From a candidate division NPL-UPA2 bacterium (GTDB lineage Bacteria > NPL-UPA2 > JAGMAN01): a stretch of 6,186 nucleotides of DNA. The stretch spans positions 1 to 6,186 of the forward strand of contig JAJOKU010000035.1 of the NCBI GenBank assembly GCA_021129695.1, given 5' to 3'. Each line of letters opens with the position of its first letter. Position 1 is the first letter of the stretch. The translations under genes and the position numbers were made by a program. The notes beneath the pieces are model-generated. The model did no database searches. It was not told the DNA's origin and saw only the letters and a list, made by a program, of their open reading frames with translations. Below, piece by piece: positions 1 to 6,186 of this stretch.

Positions 1-26
1 AGGAATACAAATACACAATATATAGT

Positions 27-101
27 GTCCGCAGACGTGGTTTACTGAGCTTTTATATCACAGAATTATTCTGATTTCACACGTTAACCCCTTCTGCGGA
101 C
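27..101 (-). other. Inverted repeat spanning the uvrA stop codon, possible 3' stem
   Basis: GTCCGCAGA at 27-35 is the exact inverse of TCTGCGGAC at 93-101. After a 3x3 internal loop the pairing resumes with GGTT (39-42) and AACC (86-89), giving a 13-pair stem in the uvrA mRNA around the TGA at 77-79. The enclosed region holds a second small palindrome, CAGAAT-T-ATTCTG (61-73). A near-palindrome with ACAC and GTGT arms lies at 13-28. No U-run follows either stem, so I do not call an intrinsic terminator. It could still be a 3' stabilising structure or chance. Confidence 0.3.
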
Positions 102-2620
102 TGCCTGTTCTTGATTCTCTTGTCAAGGAAATCTCTCAGGAACCTGGCTGTATAGGAGCCATTATTAGTGCTTAAAGACCGGGGTGGACCTTCAGCCACT
201 ATGAAGCCGCCCCGCTCTCCCCCCTCCGGGCCAAGGTCTATAATATGGTCTGCCTCAGCAATGACATCCAAGTTATGCTCAATGACCACCACAGTATTCC
301 CCATATCTACCAGGCGATGGAGCACATTAATGAGCTTCCCTATATCAGCAGTATGAAGGCCGGTAGTGGGCTCATCCAGGATGTAAAGGGTCTTTCCATG
401 AGAACCCTTACTTATCTCAGCCGCTAATTTTATCCTCTGAGCCTCCCCTCCAGAAAGTGTGGGACTCATCTGGCCTAAGCTAAGGTAGCCAAGCCCAATG
501 TCTTTGAGGATTTTTAAAGAGCCCCTTATCTTGGGAAATCCATCAAAGAAATCATAAGCCTCATCTACGCTCATAGCCAGCACATCAGCAATATTTTTCC
601 CCTTAAAGTTTATGGCCAGTGTCTCCGTGTTGAAGCGTCGCCCATTGCACTCATCACAGGTGATGAAGACATTGGGGAGGAAGTTCATCTCAATCTTGAG
701 CCTGCCCTGACCCATACAGCGCTCACACCTTCCCCCCTTAACATTGAATGAAAATCTACCTGGTGTATAACCCCTCATCCTCGCAGATGGAATAAGGGAA
801 AAGAGCTCCCTTATTCTGTCATAAAATCCCACATAGGTGGCTGGAATAGAGCGGGGAGTCCTGCCAATGGGGCTCTGGTCCACCCTTAGTGCCCTTTCAA
901 TCCTTTCCCCACCTAAAATCCCCCGATGCCTGCCTGCCCGGATGCGCAGGCGGGAGAGCCTTGCCCTGAGGCCTTTATAGAGAACCTCCTCTACTAAACT
1001 TGACTTACCTGAACCAGAGACCCCGGTAACACAGGTGAGCTTTCCCAGGGGGAAACTTACATTGAGATTCTTCAAGTTATTCTCAGCCGCCCCTATGACC
1101 TGGATGAAGCCTAAGTGAGTTGGTCGGCTTCGGCGGGCAGTTAATGGATGCCGAAGTGGTTCTTTGAGGAAATGCCCTGTCACTGAGCCACGACAGTTGG
1201 CTATCAAATCACGTTCCCCCGCCACTACCACCTCACCCCCGGCCAGGCCAGCTCCCGGGCCAAGGTCAATTATATAGTCAGCCTTGCTCATAGTGTACTC
1301 ATCATGCTCCACCACTACTACCGTATTTCCTCTCTCTTTAAGCCTCTTCAGGGTATTCACGAGGAGCCGATTATCCCGGGGATGCAGTCCAATGGTAGGC
1401 TCATCCAGTATGTAACAGACTCCCCTCAGGTTTGAGCCAAGCTGGGCAGCAAGCCTTATTCTCTGGGTTTCCCCGGCTGAGAGGGTATCGGCTCTTCGGT
1501 CCAAGGTGAGATAGGGAAGGCCGACAGACTGCAGGAACTTCAGTCTAAGGGTTATCTCAGAAAGGATTGGCCGGGAGATCTTCTCAGCCCTTCCACTGAG
1601 TTTCAATGAAGATATTTCCCCTATAGCTTCCTCTACCGACATCCGGGTAAATTCAGTAATTGTTTTACCAGCTACTCGGACGGCCAGGGAAGTTGGCTTT
1701 AGGCGACTTCCCTGACAGGCTGGGCAGACCTCCTCAAAGTAATCCCCCTCTTCGCCGTATGCCTCTTCTTCATAATTCCTGATGCCAAGGCCATGGCACT
1801 CCGTGCAGGCTCCCTGCCTGGAGTTAAAGGAGAACATCCTTGGGTCAAGTTCTTGGAAACTAACTGCGCACCTTGGGCAGGCTCGCTTAGTGCTATAGAT
1901 TTTATCCCCCTCAGGTGTAGATGCAAAGATAGTGCCCTCTCCTAAGGTCAGCCCTTCCCTAATTACCCTGGTAATCTCCTCCCTCCTTCTGCCATCTATC
2001 TTCAGCTTTCCTACCAGGGCATCTATTGTATGCTCCCGGTACCTATCCAATCCGGGAAATTTCCCTATCTCAATTAATTTTCCATCAATCCTGACATATT
2101 TCAGCCCTTTCTTTCCTACCCACCCTACTATCTCCTTGTGATAACCCTTCCTTCCTTTCACTAAGGGGGCGAAGATGGATATCTCTTGGCCTCTTAAATC
2201 CTCCATTATCCTGCTTAAGACCATCTCCAGGCTCTGGGCCTCTATCTTTATCTGGCAGGAGGGACAGTACTGGGAGCCAGCCCTGGCATAGAGAAGCCTC
2301 AGGAAATGGTAAATCTCAGTAATGGTAGCTACAGTTGACCTTTTACCCCCCCGGCTCATTCTCTCCGCAATGGCTACGGTGGGAGGAATACCCGTTATCA
2401 AATCTACCTCAGGCCTGGAGAGTTGTTTAACATACTGCCTGGCATAGACAGAGAGACTGTCCAGGTACCTTCTCTGCCCTTCAGCAAATAGAATATCAAA
2501 GGCTAAGGTTGACTTACCTGAACCACTGATTCCAGTAATCACCACCATCTTATCCCTGGGTATTTTCACCATTACATTCTTCAAATTGTGCTCCCTTGCC
2601 CCGATGATATTGATGGCAGA
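77..2620 (-). other. C-terminal UvrA unit of the fused protein (residues 974-1820)
   Basis: This is the second UvrA unit, about 847 residues and so shorter than the first. Order: Walker A (1003-1010); zinc module 1 (C1092/C1095 with C1221/C1224) enclosing a UvrB-binding region with the typical APLVKGRKGYHKE segment near 1124-1136; zinc module 2 (C1245/C1248 with C1272/C1275); signature LSAGETQR at 1353-1360; Walker B at 1379-1380; then Walker A 1506-1513, zinc module 3 (C1605/C1608 with C1628/C1631), signature LSGGEAQR at 1695-1702 and Walker B at 1722-1723. Zinc module 2 spans only 23 residues between its CxxC pairs, so the insertion domain is missing and an acidic loop replaces it. All four nucleotide-binding motif sets look able to work. 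Confidence 0.9.
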
Positions 2621-5539
2621 CTGCACAAATGGCTTTGGCTTGGATGGTGTAGCCGCTGTCGTCATTAACCTGCCATTGAGATAAGGCTTAAGGAACCTTC
2701 CGGTCCAAGAATCTGGGTAGCCTGCTATTTCCTCCGGGGTCCCAGTGGCCACCACATATCCTCCTTCCTCCCCTCCCTCTGGCCCCAAGTCTATGACCCA
2801 GTCAGCACATTTAACCACATCCATATTATGTTCAATAACCAGAACAGTATGACCTTGCTCGATGAGATTGTTGAAGGATTTAAGGAGCTTACTTATATCA
2901 TCTGGATGCATGCCGGTGGTAGGTTCATCGAAGATGAATAGAATTCCCTTCTTACTTGTAGGGAGCATATGCCCAGCTAACTTCAACCGCTGTGCCTCAC
3001 CACCAGAGAGCTTGCTGACTGGTTGGCCAAGCCTCAGATAACCCAGGCCAACATCCTCCAGAGGCTTAAGAGCCTCCGCCACATCCGAATCCAGTCCAAA
3101 GAAATCTCTTGCCTCCCGGACCGTCATCTGGAGGACCTGAGCAATATTCTTCCCCTGATATTCTACCTCAAGCACCTCCCTCATAAATCGACTGCCACTA
3201 CACTCAGGGCAGGTAATGAGGACATCGGAGAGAAACTGCATCTCTACTAGCTCAAATCCATTCCCCCTGCAGACTGGACAGCGACCACCGTCCACATTGA
3301 AGGAGAATGTGCTGGGAGAGTAGCCCCGGCTACGGGAAAGAGAGCAAGAGGCAAATCTCGCGCGGATACCCTGGAAGGCCTTAATATAGGTTACTGGATT
3401 GGAGCGGGGGGTTTTACCAATGGGAGATTGGTCAACCAGGACTACACCACCTATAAGTTCACGGTTGAGTATCTCTTGGCACTTCCCTACCTCCTCTACC
3501 GGAGCGCCCTCCATTCTCTTCAGGTTATTGTAGAGGACATCCTCCACCAAGGTGCTCTTCCCGGAGCCAGATACCCCTGTGATACAGGTCATTACGCCAA
3601 GGGGGAGGTCCAGATTTATATTCTTCAGGTTGTGCTGGGTAGCTCCCTTAATTTTTATCACCTTATCCTTATCCACCTTGCGCCGTCTTTGTGGAAGGGG
3701 AATGGAACTTTCCCCAGCTAAGTAGCGGCCAGTGAGTGATTCTTTGCAGTCAATTAGCTTGCGGTATCTTCCAAAAAATACTATCTTTCCTCCACATCTG
3801 CCGGGGCCAGGACCCAAATCAAGGATATTATCCGCTGCTCTGATTATTTGAGAATCGTGTTCCACCACTAATATAGTATTTCCATTATCCCTCAGGCGCT
3901 GAAGCACCTTTATCAAGCGCCCAATATCCCTGGGATGCAGTCCAATGCTCGGTTCATCCAATATGTAGAAGGTATTAACAAGGGAAGTCCCCAGGGCAGT
4001 AGTCAGGTTTACCCTCTCCACCTCTCCACTGGAAAGTGTCCTTGATTGCCTACTTAGGGTAAGATAGCCCAGGCCCACTTCAACAAGATAACCCAGCCGC
4101 CTCCTTATCTCATTCAGCAAAAGCTCGGTAGCTTCATCCTGAACTTTACCTGAATTAAGCGAGGAGAAGAACCTGAAGCACTCATTAATGGAAAGGGCAT
4201 GGATTTCGGCAATGTTTTTACCACCAAGTCGGTAGAGTAACCCCTCTCTCCTAAGCCTTGCCCCCTTACAGTCAGGACAGGTTCGGTAGGCACGGTATTT
4301 TGAAAGGAGCACCCTGATGTGCATCTTATATTTCTTCTCCTCCAGCCAGTCAAACCAACCTTTGACGCCATAGAATTCATCGCTCCCCTCAATAATCATC
4401 TTTTTCTGCCCTTCACCCAGCCCTGAGAAAGGAACATCAGTGGGAATCTTCTTCCTCCTGCAGAAGTGCATCAAGTCCTGGAGCTCCTCCCCCCGGGAAA
4501 GGGTAGCCCAGGGCCTTATCGCACCTTCTTGAATGGACTTTGACTTATCTGGTATGACTAAATCAAGGTCAATCTCTATAACTTTCCCAAAACCACGGCA
4601 CCTTGGGCAGGCTCCCAGGGGGCTATTAAAGGAGAAGAGGTTAGGGACAGGGTCACGATAATTTATATCACACTCTGCACAGTGAAGGGAGGTAGAGAAT
4701 TTTAGCTCTTTCCCACCAGGGAGTATAGCACTCATCCTTCCCTTACCAAGCCTAAGGGCTCCTTCTATAGAATCTATTATCCTCCCTCTTCTTCTGGACC
4801 CTACCTCAATGCGGTCCTGAACTATTTTTATTGTCTCCCCTGGCTTAATCTTAGGTCCCCTCGCCTTAATCTCGCCACGGCGAGTCGCTATTGGAGCCCT
4901 CCCCCCACAGGGGAGAGTGTAGAGGGTATCTTGAGCCCCTAAGTTTACCACCTGCCCACGGTAGTAGATGCGCTGGCAGCCCTGCATCCTCAAGATATCT
5001 TCCACTCCCTTAAACTTCAGTCTCTTAGGGACCGTTACCGGGAATGTTATTATTACCCGGCTCTGCTGACCAACACCGTTGAGGCCGCTACCCTGGTAGC
5101 CCTTAGCTTGGGAGATAAGCTCCCTGAATATGCTATCCGGACTATCTTTCTTTACTCTCTTTCCACACTGCTGGCAGTGGAGCTCACCTCTACAGGCAAA
5201 GAGTAACTTCATGTAGTCATTTATCTCCGTCATGGTTCCCACGGTGGAGCGGGATGTCCTCACCGGGTTGGTCTGGTCAATGGCAATAGCCGGTGGGATA
5301 CTCTCTATTCTTTCTACCTGTGGTTTATCCATCCGGTCCAGGAACTGGCGGGCATAAGGGGAGAATGTCTCTATATACCTTCTCTGCCCCTCAGCATAAA
5401 TAGTATCAAAGGCAAGGGAGGATTTTCCTGAGCCACTTACCCCTGTAATTATGGTAAGCTCATTCAGGGGAAGGTCTAAGTCCAGACCCTTGAGATTATT
5501 CTGCCTGGCACCACGGATGGATATATGACTGCCTATCAT
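77..5539 (-). CDS. uvrA: Tandem (double-length) excinuclease ABC subunit UvrA
   Basis: UvrA is the cytoplasmic ATPase that finds bulky DNA lesions and loads UvrB in nucleotide excision repair. This 1820-residue protein is about twice the usual 940 residues and holds two whole UvrA units (about residues 1-951 and 974-1820). Four ABC ATPase cores are visible. Walker A motifs are at 33-40, 655-662, 1003-1010 and 1506-1513 (G[VI]SGSGKS). Walker B Asp-Glu pairs are at 528-529, 871-872, 1379-1380 and 1722-1723. Switch histidines are at 561, 904, 1412 and 1755. Six CxxC...CxxC zinc modules are present, and no frame break separates the halves. The ATG start is well supported: an in-frame TAG lies at 5549-5551, four codons upstream, with a ribosome binding site between them. 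The last codon before TGA is at 80-82. Sure of family and fusion; the split of roles between units is inference. Confidence 0.97.
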   Translation of the reverse strand: MIGSHISIRGARQNNLKGLDLDLPLNELTIITGVSGSGKSSLAFDTIYAEGQRRYIETFSPYARQFLDRMDKPQVERIESIPPAIAIDQTNPVRTSRSTVGTMTEINDYMKLLFACRGELHCQQCGKRVKKDSPDSIFRELISQAKGYQGSGLNGVGQQSRVIITFPVTVPKRLKFKGVEDILRMQGCQRIYYRGQVVNLGAQDTLYTLPCGGRAPIATRRGEIKARGPKIKPGETIKIVQDRIEVGSRRRGRIIDSIEGALRLGKGRMSAILPGGKELKFSTSLHCAECDINYRDPVPNLFSFNSPLGACPRCRGFGKVIEIDLDLVIPDKSKSIQEGAIRPWATLSRGEELQDLMHFCRRKKIPTDVPFSGLGEGQKKMIIEGSDEFYGVKGWFDWLEEKKYKMHIRVLLSKYRAYRTCPDCKGARLRREGLLYRLGGKNIAEIHALSINECFRFFSSLNSGKVQDEATELLLNEIRRRLGYLVEVGLGYLTLSRQSRTLSSGEVERVNLTTALGTSLVNTFYILDEPSIGLHPRDIGRLIKVLQRLRDNGNTILVVEHDSQIIRAADNILDLGPGPGRCGGKIVFFGRYRKLIDCKESLTGRYLAGESSIPLPQRRRKVDKDKVIKIKGATQHNLKNINLDLPLGVMTCITGVSGSGKSTLVEDVLYNNLKRMEGAPVEEVGKCQEILNRELIGGVVLVDQSPIGKTPRSNPVTYIKAFQGIRARFASCSLSRSRGYSPSTFSFNVDGGRCPVCRGNGFELVEMQFLSDVLITCPECSGSRFMREVLEVEYQGKNIAQVLQMTVREARDFFGLDSDVAEALKPLEDVGLGYLRLGQPVSKLSGGEAQRLKLAGHMLPTSKKGILFIFDEPTTGMHPDDISKLLKSFNNLIEQGHTVLVIEHNMDVVKCADWVIDLGPEGGEEGGYVVATGTPEEIAGYPDSWTGRFLKPYLNGRLMTTAATPSKPKPFVQSAINIIGAREHNLKNVMVKIPRDKMVVITGISGSGKSTLAFDILFAEGQRRYLDSLSVYARQYVKQLSRPEVDLITGIPPTVAIAERMSRGGKRSTVATITEIYHFLRLLYARAGSQYCPSCQIKIEAQSLEMVLSRIMEDLRGQEISIFAPLVKGRKGYHKEIVGWVGKKGLKYVRIDGKLIEIGKFPGLDRYREHTIDALVGKLKIDGRRREEITRVIREGLTLGEGTIFASTPEGDKIYSTKRACPRCAVSFQELDPRMFSFNSRQGACTECHGLGIRNYEEEAYGEEGDYFEEVCPACQGSRLKPTSLAVRVAGKTITEFTRMSVEEAIGEISSLKLSGRAEKISRPILSEITLRLKFLQSVGLPYLTLDRRADTLSAGETQRIRLAAQLGSNLRGVCYILDEPTIGLHPRDNRLLVNTLKRLKERGNTVVVVEHDEYTMSKADYIIDLGPGAGLAGGEVVVAGERDLIANCRGSVTGHFLKEPLRHPLTARRSRPTHLGFIQVIGAAENNLKNLNVSFPLGKLTCVTGVSGSGKSSLVEEVLYKGLRARLSRLRIRAGRHRGILGGERIERALRVDQSPIGRTPRSIPATYVGFYDRIRELFSLIPSARMRGYTPGRFSFNVKGGRCERCMGQGRLKIEMNFLPNVFITCDECNGRRFNTETLAINFKGKNIADVLAMSVDEAYDFFDGFPKIRGSLKILKDIGLGYLSLGQMSPTLSGGEAQRIKLAAEISKGSHGKTLYILDEPTTGLHTADIGKLINVLHRLVDMGNTVVVIEHNLDVIAEADHIIDLGPEGGERGGFIVAEGPPRSLSTNNGSYTARFLRDFLDKRIKNRQSAEGVNV
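2621..2686 (-). other. Linker joining the two UvrA units (residues 952-973)
   Basis: The first unit closes with the conserved UvrA C-terminal segment ending FLKPYL, and the second opens with the UvrA N-terminal pattern I-x-G-A-R-E-H-N-L-K-N from residue 977. About 22 residues rich in Ala, Thr, Ser, Pro and Lys lie between them, which looks like a flexible tether. A Met at 959 is the only possible internal restart close to the junction. I see no convincing ribosome binding site in front of it, so separate expression of the second unit is unlikely but not excluded. Confidence 0.75.
2687..5539 (-). other. N-terminal UvrA unit of the fused protein (residues 1-951)
   Basis: This is a complete UvrA unit. 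Order: Walker A (33-40); zinc module 1 (C122/C125 with C287/C290) enclosing the UvrB-binding region; zinc module 2 (C311/C314 with C421/C424) enclosing an insertion domain of about 106 residues; signature LSSGEVER at 502-509; Walker B at 528-529; then the second core with Walker A 655-662, zinc module 3 (C754/C757 with C777/C780), consensus signature LSGGEAQR at 844-851 and Walker B at 871-872. The unit ends in a UvrA-type terminus (GRFLKPYL, 947-954). The first signature departs from LSGGEAQR. The UvrB-binding region lacks the APxxKxRKGxH-type segment of ordinary UvrA and carries an extra basic stretch near residues 201-236. Retention of the insertion domain suggests this half still contacts DNA at the lesion. 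Confidence 0.9.
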
Positions 5540-5544
5540 AGGGG

Positions 5545-5550
5545 ACCTCT
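5545..5550 (-). promoter_or_regulatory. Ribosome binding site of uvrA
   Basis: AGAGGT on the minus strand, five bases before the ATG at 5539-5537, is a good match to the Shine-Dalgarno consensus. With the in-frame TAG at 5549-5551 it fixes the start codon of the long ORF. Confidence 0.75.
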
Positions 5551-5559
5551 ATCAGCCCC

Positions 5560-5588
5560 ATTCTACAGGCAGGAATAATGATTGTCAA
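5560..5588 (-). promoter_or_regulatory. Sigma-70 type promoter of uvrA
   Basis: Reading the minus strand, a perfect -35 hexamer TTGACA (5588-5583) is followed by a 17-base spacer and the -10 hexamer TAGAAT (5565-5560), one mismatch from TATAAT. Transcription would start near 5553 and give a leader of only about 13 bases carrying the ribosome binding site. I see no recognisable LexA box overlapping it, so constitutive expression is a fair guess. One copy of the TTGTACAA-core repeat ends 10 bases upstream of the -35 element and could bind a regulator. Confidence 0.75.
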
Positions 5589-5597
5589 ATTTTTCTT

Positions 5598-5624
5598 TGA
5601 GCTATTGTACAAGTGCTAAACATC
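5598..5624 (+). repeat. TTGTACAA-core direct repeat, copy 1
   Basis: The 27-base unit is TGAGCTATTGTACAAGT, then three variable bases, then AAACATC. It matches copy 2 (5745-5771) at 24 of 27 positions. The core TTGTACAA (5605-5612) is a perfect 8-base palindrome, as expected of a dimeric protein's binding site. It lies 10 bases upstream of the uvrA -35 element. Function unknown; it may be an operator or part of an insertion sequence end. Confidence 0.7.
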
Positions 5625-5645
5625 AACCTTTTTCTGGGTGTATTC

Positions 5646-5724
5646 ATAGTAGTATGAGAAGGGGATGTGCCACAGGAAATCATCCGTAGCTTTTCCCTGC
5701 GGACTCTCTCTTCCTTACTACTAT
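5646..5724. repeat. Long imperfect inverted repeat between the direct repeats
   Basis: The arms ATAGTAGTA (5646-5654) and TACTACTAT (5716-5724) are perfect inverses. Allowing one mismatch and one bulge, pairing continues inward through 5656-5664 and 5707-5714, including two G-U pairs, for about 17 pairs in all. Inside, GGATG (5663-5667) and CATCC (5681-5685) can form a nested hairpin, overlapping the end of the outer stem. GTATT (5640-5644) and AATAC (5729-5733) could extend it outward. The structure sits almost centrally between repeat copies 1 and 2. It may be a secondary-structure element of a mobile element end, or a small structured RNA. Confidence 0.5.
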
Positions 5725-5744
5725 TTTCAATACCTTAAAAACCA

Positions 5745-5771
5745 TGAGCTATTGTACAAGTATAAAACATC
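5745..5771 (+). repeat. TTGTACAA-core direct repeat, copy 2
   Basis: This is the second 27-base copy in the same orientation, 147 bases from the first. The 17-base TGAGCTATTGTACAAGT and the closing AAACATC are identical; only the three bases between them differ. The palindromic core is at 5752-5759. It sits 64 bases upstream of the transposase start codon. Confidence 0.7.
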
Positions 5772-5816
5772 TGCCCACTTAAGCCTTTGCTATATTGCGC
5801 TTTACCGAAAGCCGAT

Positions 5817-5833
5817 TTTGAGCTAAATACAAG
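5817..5833 (+). repeat. Degenerate third copy of the TTGTACAA-core repeat
   Basis: TTTGAGCTA (5817-5825), two bases, then TACAAG (5828-5833) matches copy 1 with its preceding TT (TTTGAGCTA, TTG, TACAAG at 5596-5613), apart from one missing base and two substitutions. The palindromic core is therefore broken. It ends two bases before the transposase ATG, a position where a bound protein could block translation initiation or promoter clearance. Confidence 0.45.
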
Positions 5834-5835
5834 GC

Positions 5836-6186
5836 ATGCGGCTGGAAGATACCGGGTTATTTAAGGCTGGTAGGGGTAAGGATGAGCTCAGCTTTGAGTA
5901 CATCCTTAAGGTTGATGATAACTGGTGGCAATTTAAGGCTCTTTATGGGAAGAAACTTCGGCTGGTGGTGATTAAGGAAGTAGAGAAGATGCTACTTTGC
6001 CGAGATCCCAAAGGTGGATTTGCTACCTATCTATGCACTTTCTGTGGAGAGACTAAGACCATTCCTTTAAGTTGCAACAGCAGGCTCTGCAGCCGCTGTG
6101 GTAAAAGATATGCTGATATCTGGGCAGAGGAATTAGCCAATTATCTTCTTCCCTGCATCCATCGTCATATAGTGCTAACCATCTCT
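5836..6186 (+). CDS. IS91-type transposase, 5' part (zinc-binding domain)
   Basis: The first 117 codons of an open frame run off the right edge. Residues 37-117 follow the N-terminal pattern of IS91-type transposases: a YG-x-x-LR segment (37-42), a V-x-x-EVEK-x-L-x-C segment ending at C55, GFA at 61-63, then a zinc-binding cluster C67-x2-C70, C80, R83, C85-x2-C88. The HRHIVLTIS segment at 109-117 leads into the Y2 HUH transposase domain, which would lie outside the window. IS91-type enzymes move DNA by a single-strand, rolling-circle-like route. The ATG is the first start after an in-frame TAA at 5824-5826. AAGG before it is too close for a good ribosome site. Met52 (5989) has a better one (AAGGAAG), but starting there would drop conserved residues. 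Whether the gene is intact cannot be seen. Confidence 0.85.
   Translation, partial: MRLEDTGLFKAGRGKDELSFEYILKVDDNWWQFKALYGKKLRLVVIKEVEKMLLCRDPKGGFATYLCTFCGETKTIPLSCNSRLCSRCGKRYADIWAEELANYLLPCIHRHIVLTIS
5836..6186 (+). mobile_element. IS91-family insertion sequence, partial, left boundary unresolved
   Basis: The IS91-type transposase gene marks a mobile element entering from the right. Its left end must lie upstream of 5836 and downstream of the uvrA promoter at 5588. The repeats at 5598-5771 may belong to it. IS91 elements lack terminal inverted repeats and make no target duplication, so the boundary cannot be set from this window alone. The insertion does not interrupt uvrA. Confidence 0.55.

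Noticed and set aside
61..73. An intrinsic terminator at CAGAAT-T-ATTCTG downstream of uvrA
   Set aside because: The stem is short and AT-rich, the loop is a single base, and no U-run follows on the minus strand.
1932..2141. Plus-strand open frames inside uvrA (for example 1932-2141, 3023-3250, 3428-3721)
   Set aside because: They lie antisense to strongly conserved UvrA coding sequence, have low-complexity translations and no ribosome sites, and look like shadows of the real gene.
1000..2525. An exact 17-base direct repeat (TTGACTTACCTGAACCA at 1000-1016 and 2509-2525)
   Set aside because: Both copies encode Walker A segments (SGSGKS and flanks) of two ATPase cores. It reflects conserved protein sequence, not a mobile or regulatory repeat.
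5540..5600. An SOS (LexA) box controlling uvrA
   Set aside because: I looked for CTGT-N8-ACAG, GAAC-N4-GTTC and GTTC-N7-GTTC patterns around the promoter and found none. TTGTACAA does not match a LexA box I know.
5752..5796. A promoter for the transposase using TTGTAC (5752) with TATAAA (5761) or TATATT (5791)
   Set aside because: The spacings are 3 and 33 bases, far from the needed 16-18, and no better -35 element sits at the right distance from either.
5540..5835. A CRISPR array formed by the repeated 27-base unit
   Set aside because: There are only two good copies and one degenerate copy, with spacings of about 120 and 45 bases that are far too unequal for CRISPR spacers.

Overview
The window is bacterial DNA of roughly balanced base composition. 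One very long gene and the start of a second, divergent gene fill nearly all of it. Positions 77-5539 on the minus strand encode an 1820-residue UvrA, the damage-recognition ATPase of nucleotide excision repair. Ordinary UvrA has about 940 residues. This protein is two complete UvrA units fused head to tail, with four ATPase cores and six CxxC...CxxC zinc modules. Tandem UvrA is known, for example, from Chlamydia. It does not fix the phylum here, and I cannot name the organism from this window.

Layout: 1-76 is the short region downstream of uvrA and holds small inverted repeats, one of which spans the stop codon. 77-5539 is the fused uvrA. 5540-5595 holds its ribosome binding site and a near-consensus sigma-70 type promoter. 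5596-5835 is non-coding and rich in repeats: three related copies of a motif with a TTGTACAA core, and a long imperfect inverted repeat. 5836-6186 on the plus strand is the 5' part of an IS91-type transposase, cut by the window edge.

The two UvrA units are not equal. The N-terminal unit keeps the insertion domain inside its second zinc module. Its UvrB-binding region is divergent and its first ABC signature is degenerate. The C-terminal unit has a more typical UvrB-binding region, but its insertion domain is replaced by a short, strongly acidic loop. I infer that the normally symmetric UvrA dimer has become one chain with divided roles. This may be a shared feature of tandem UvrAs rather than new. 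The repair gene and the transposase have no visible functional link; they share only a divergent intergenic region. I see no clearly new multi-gene system here.
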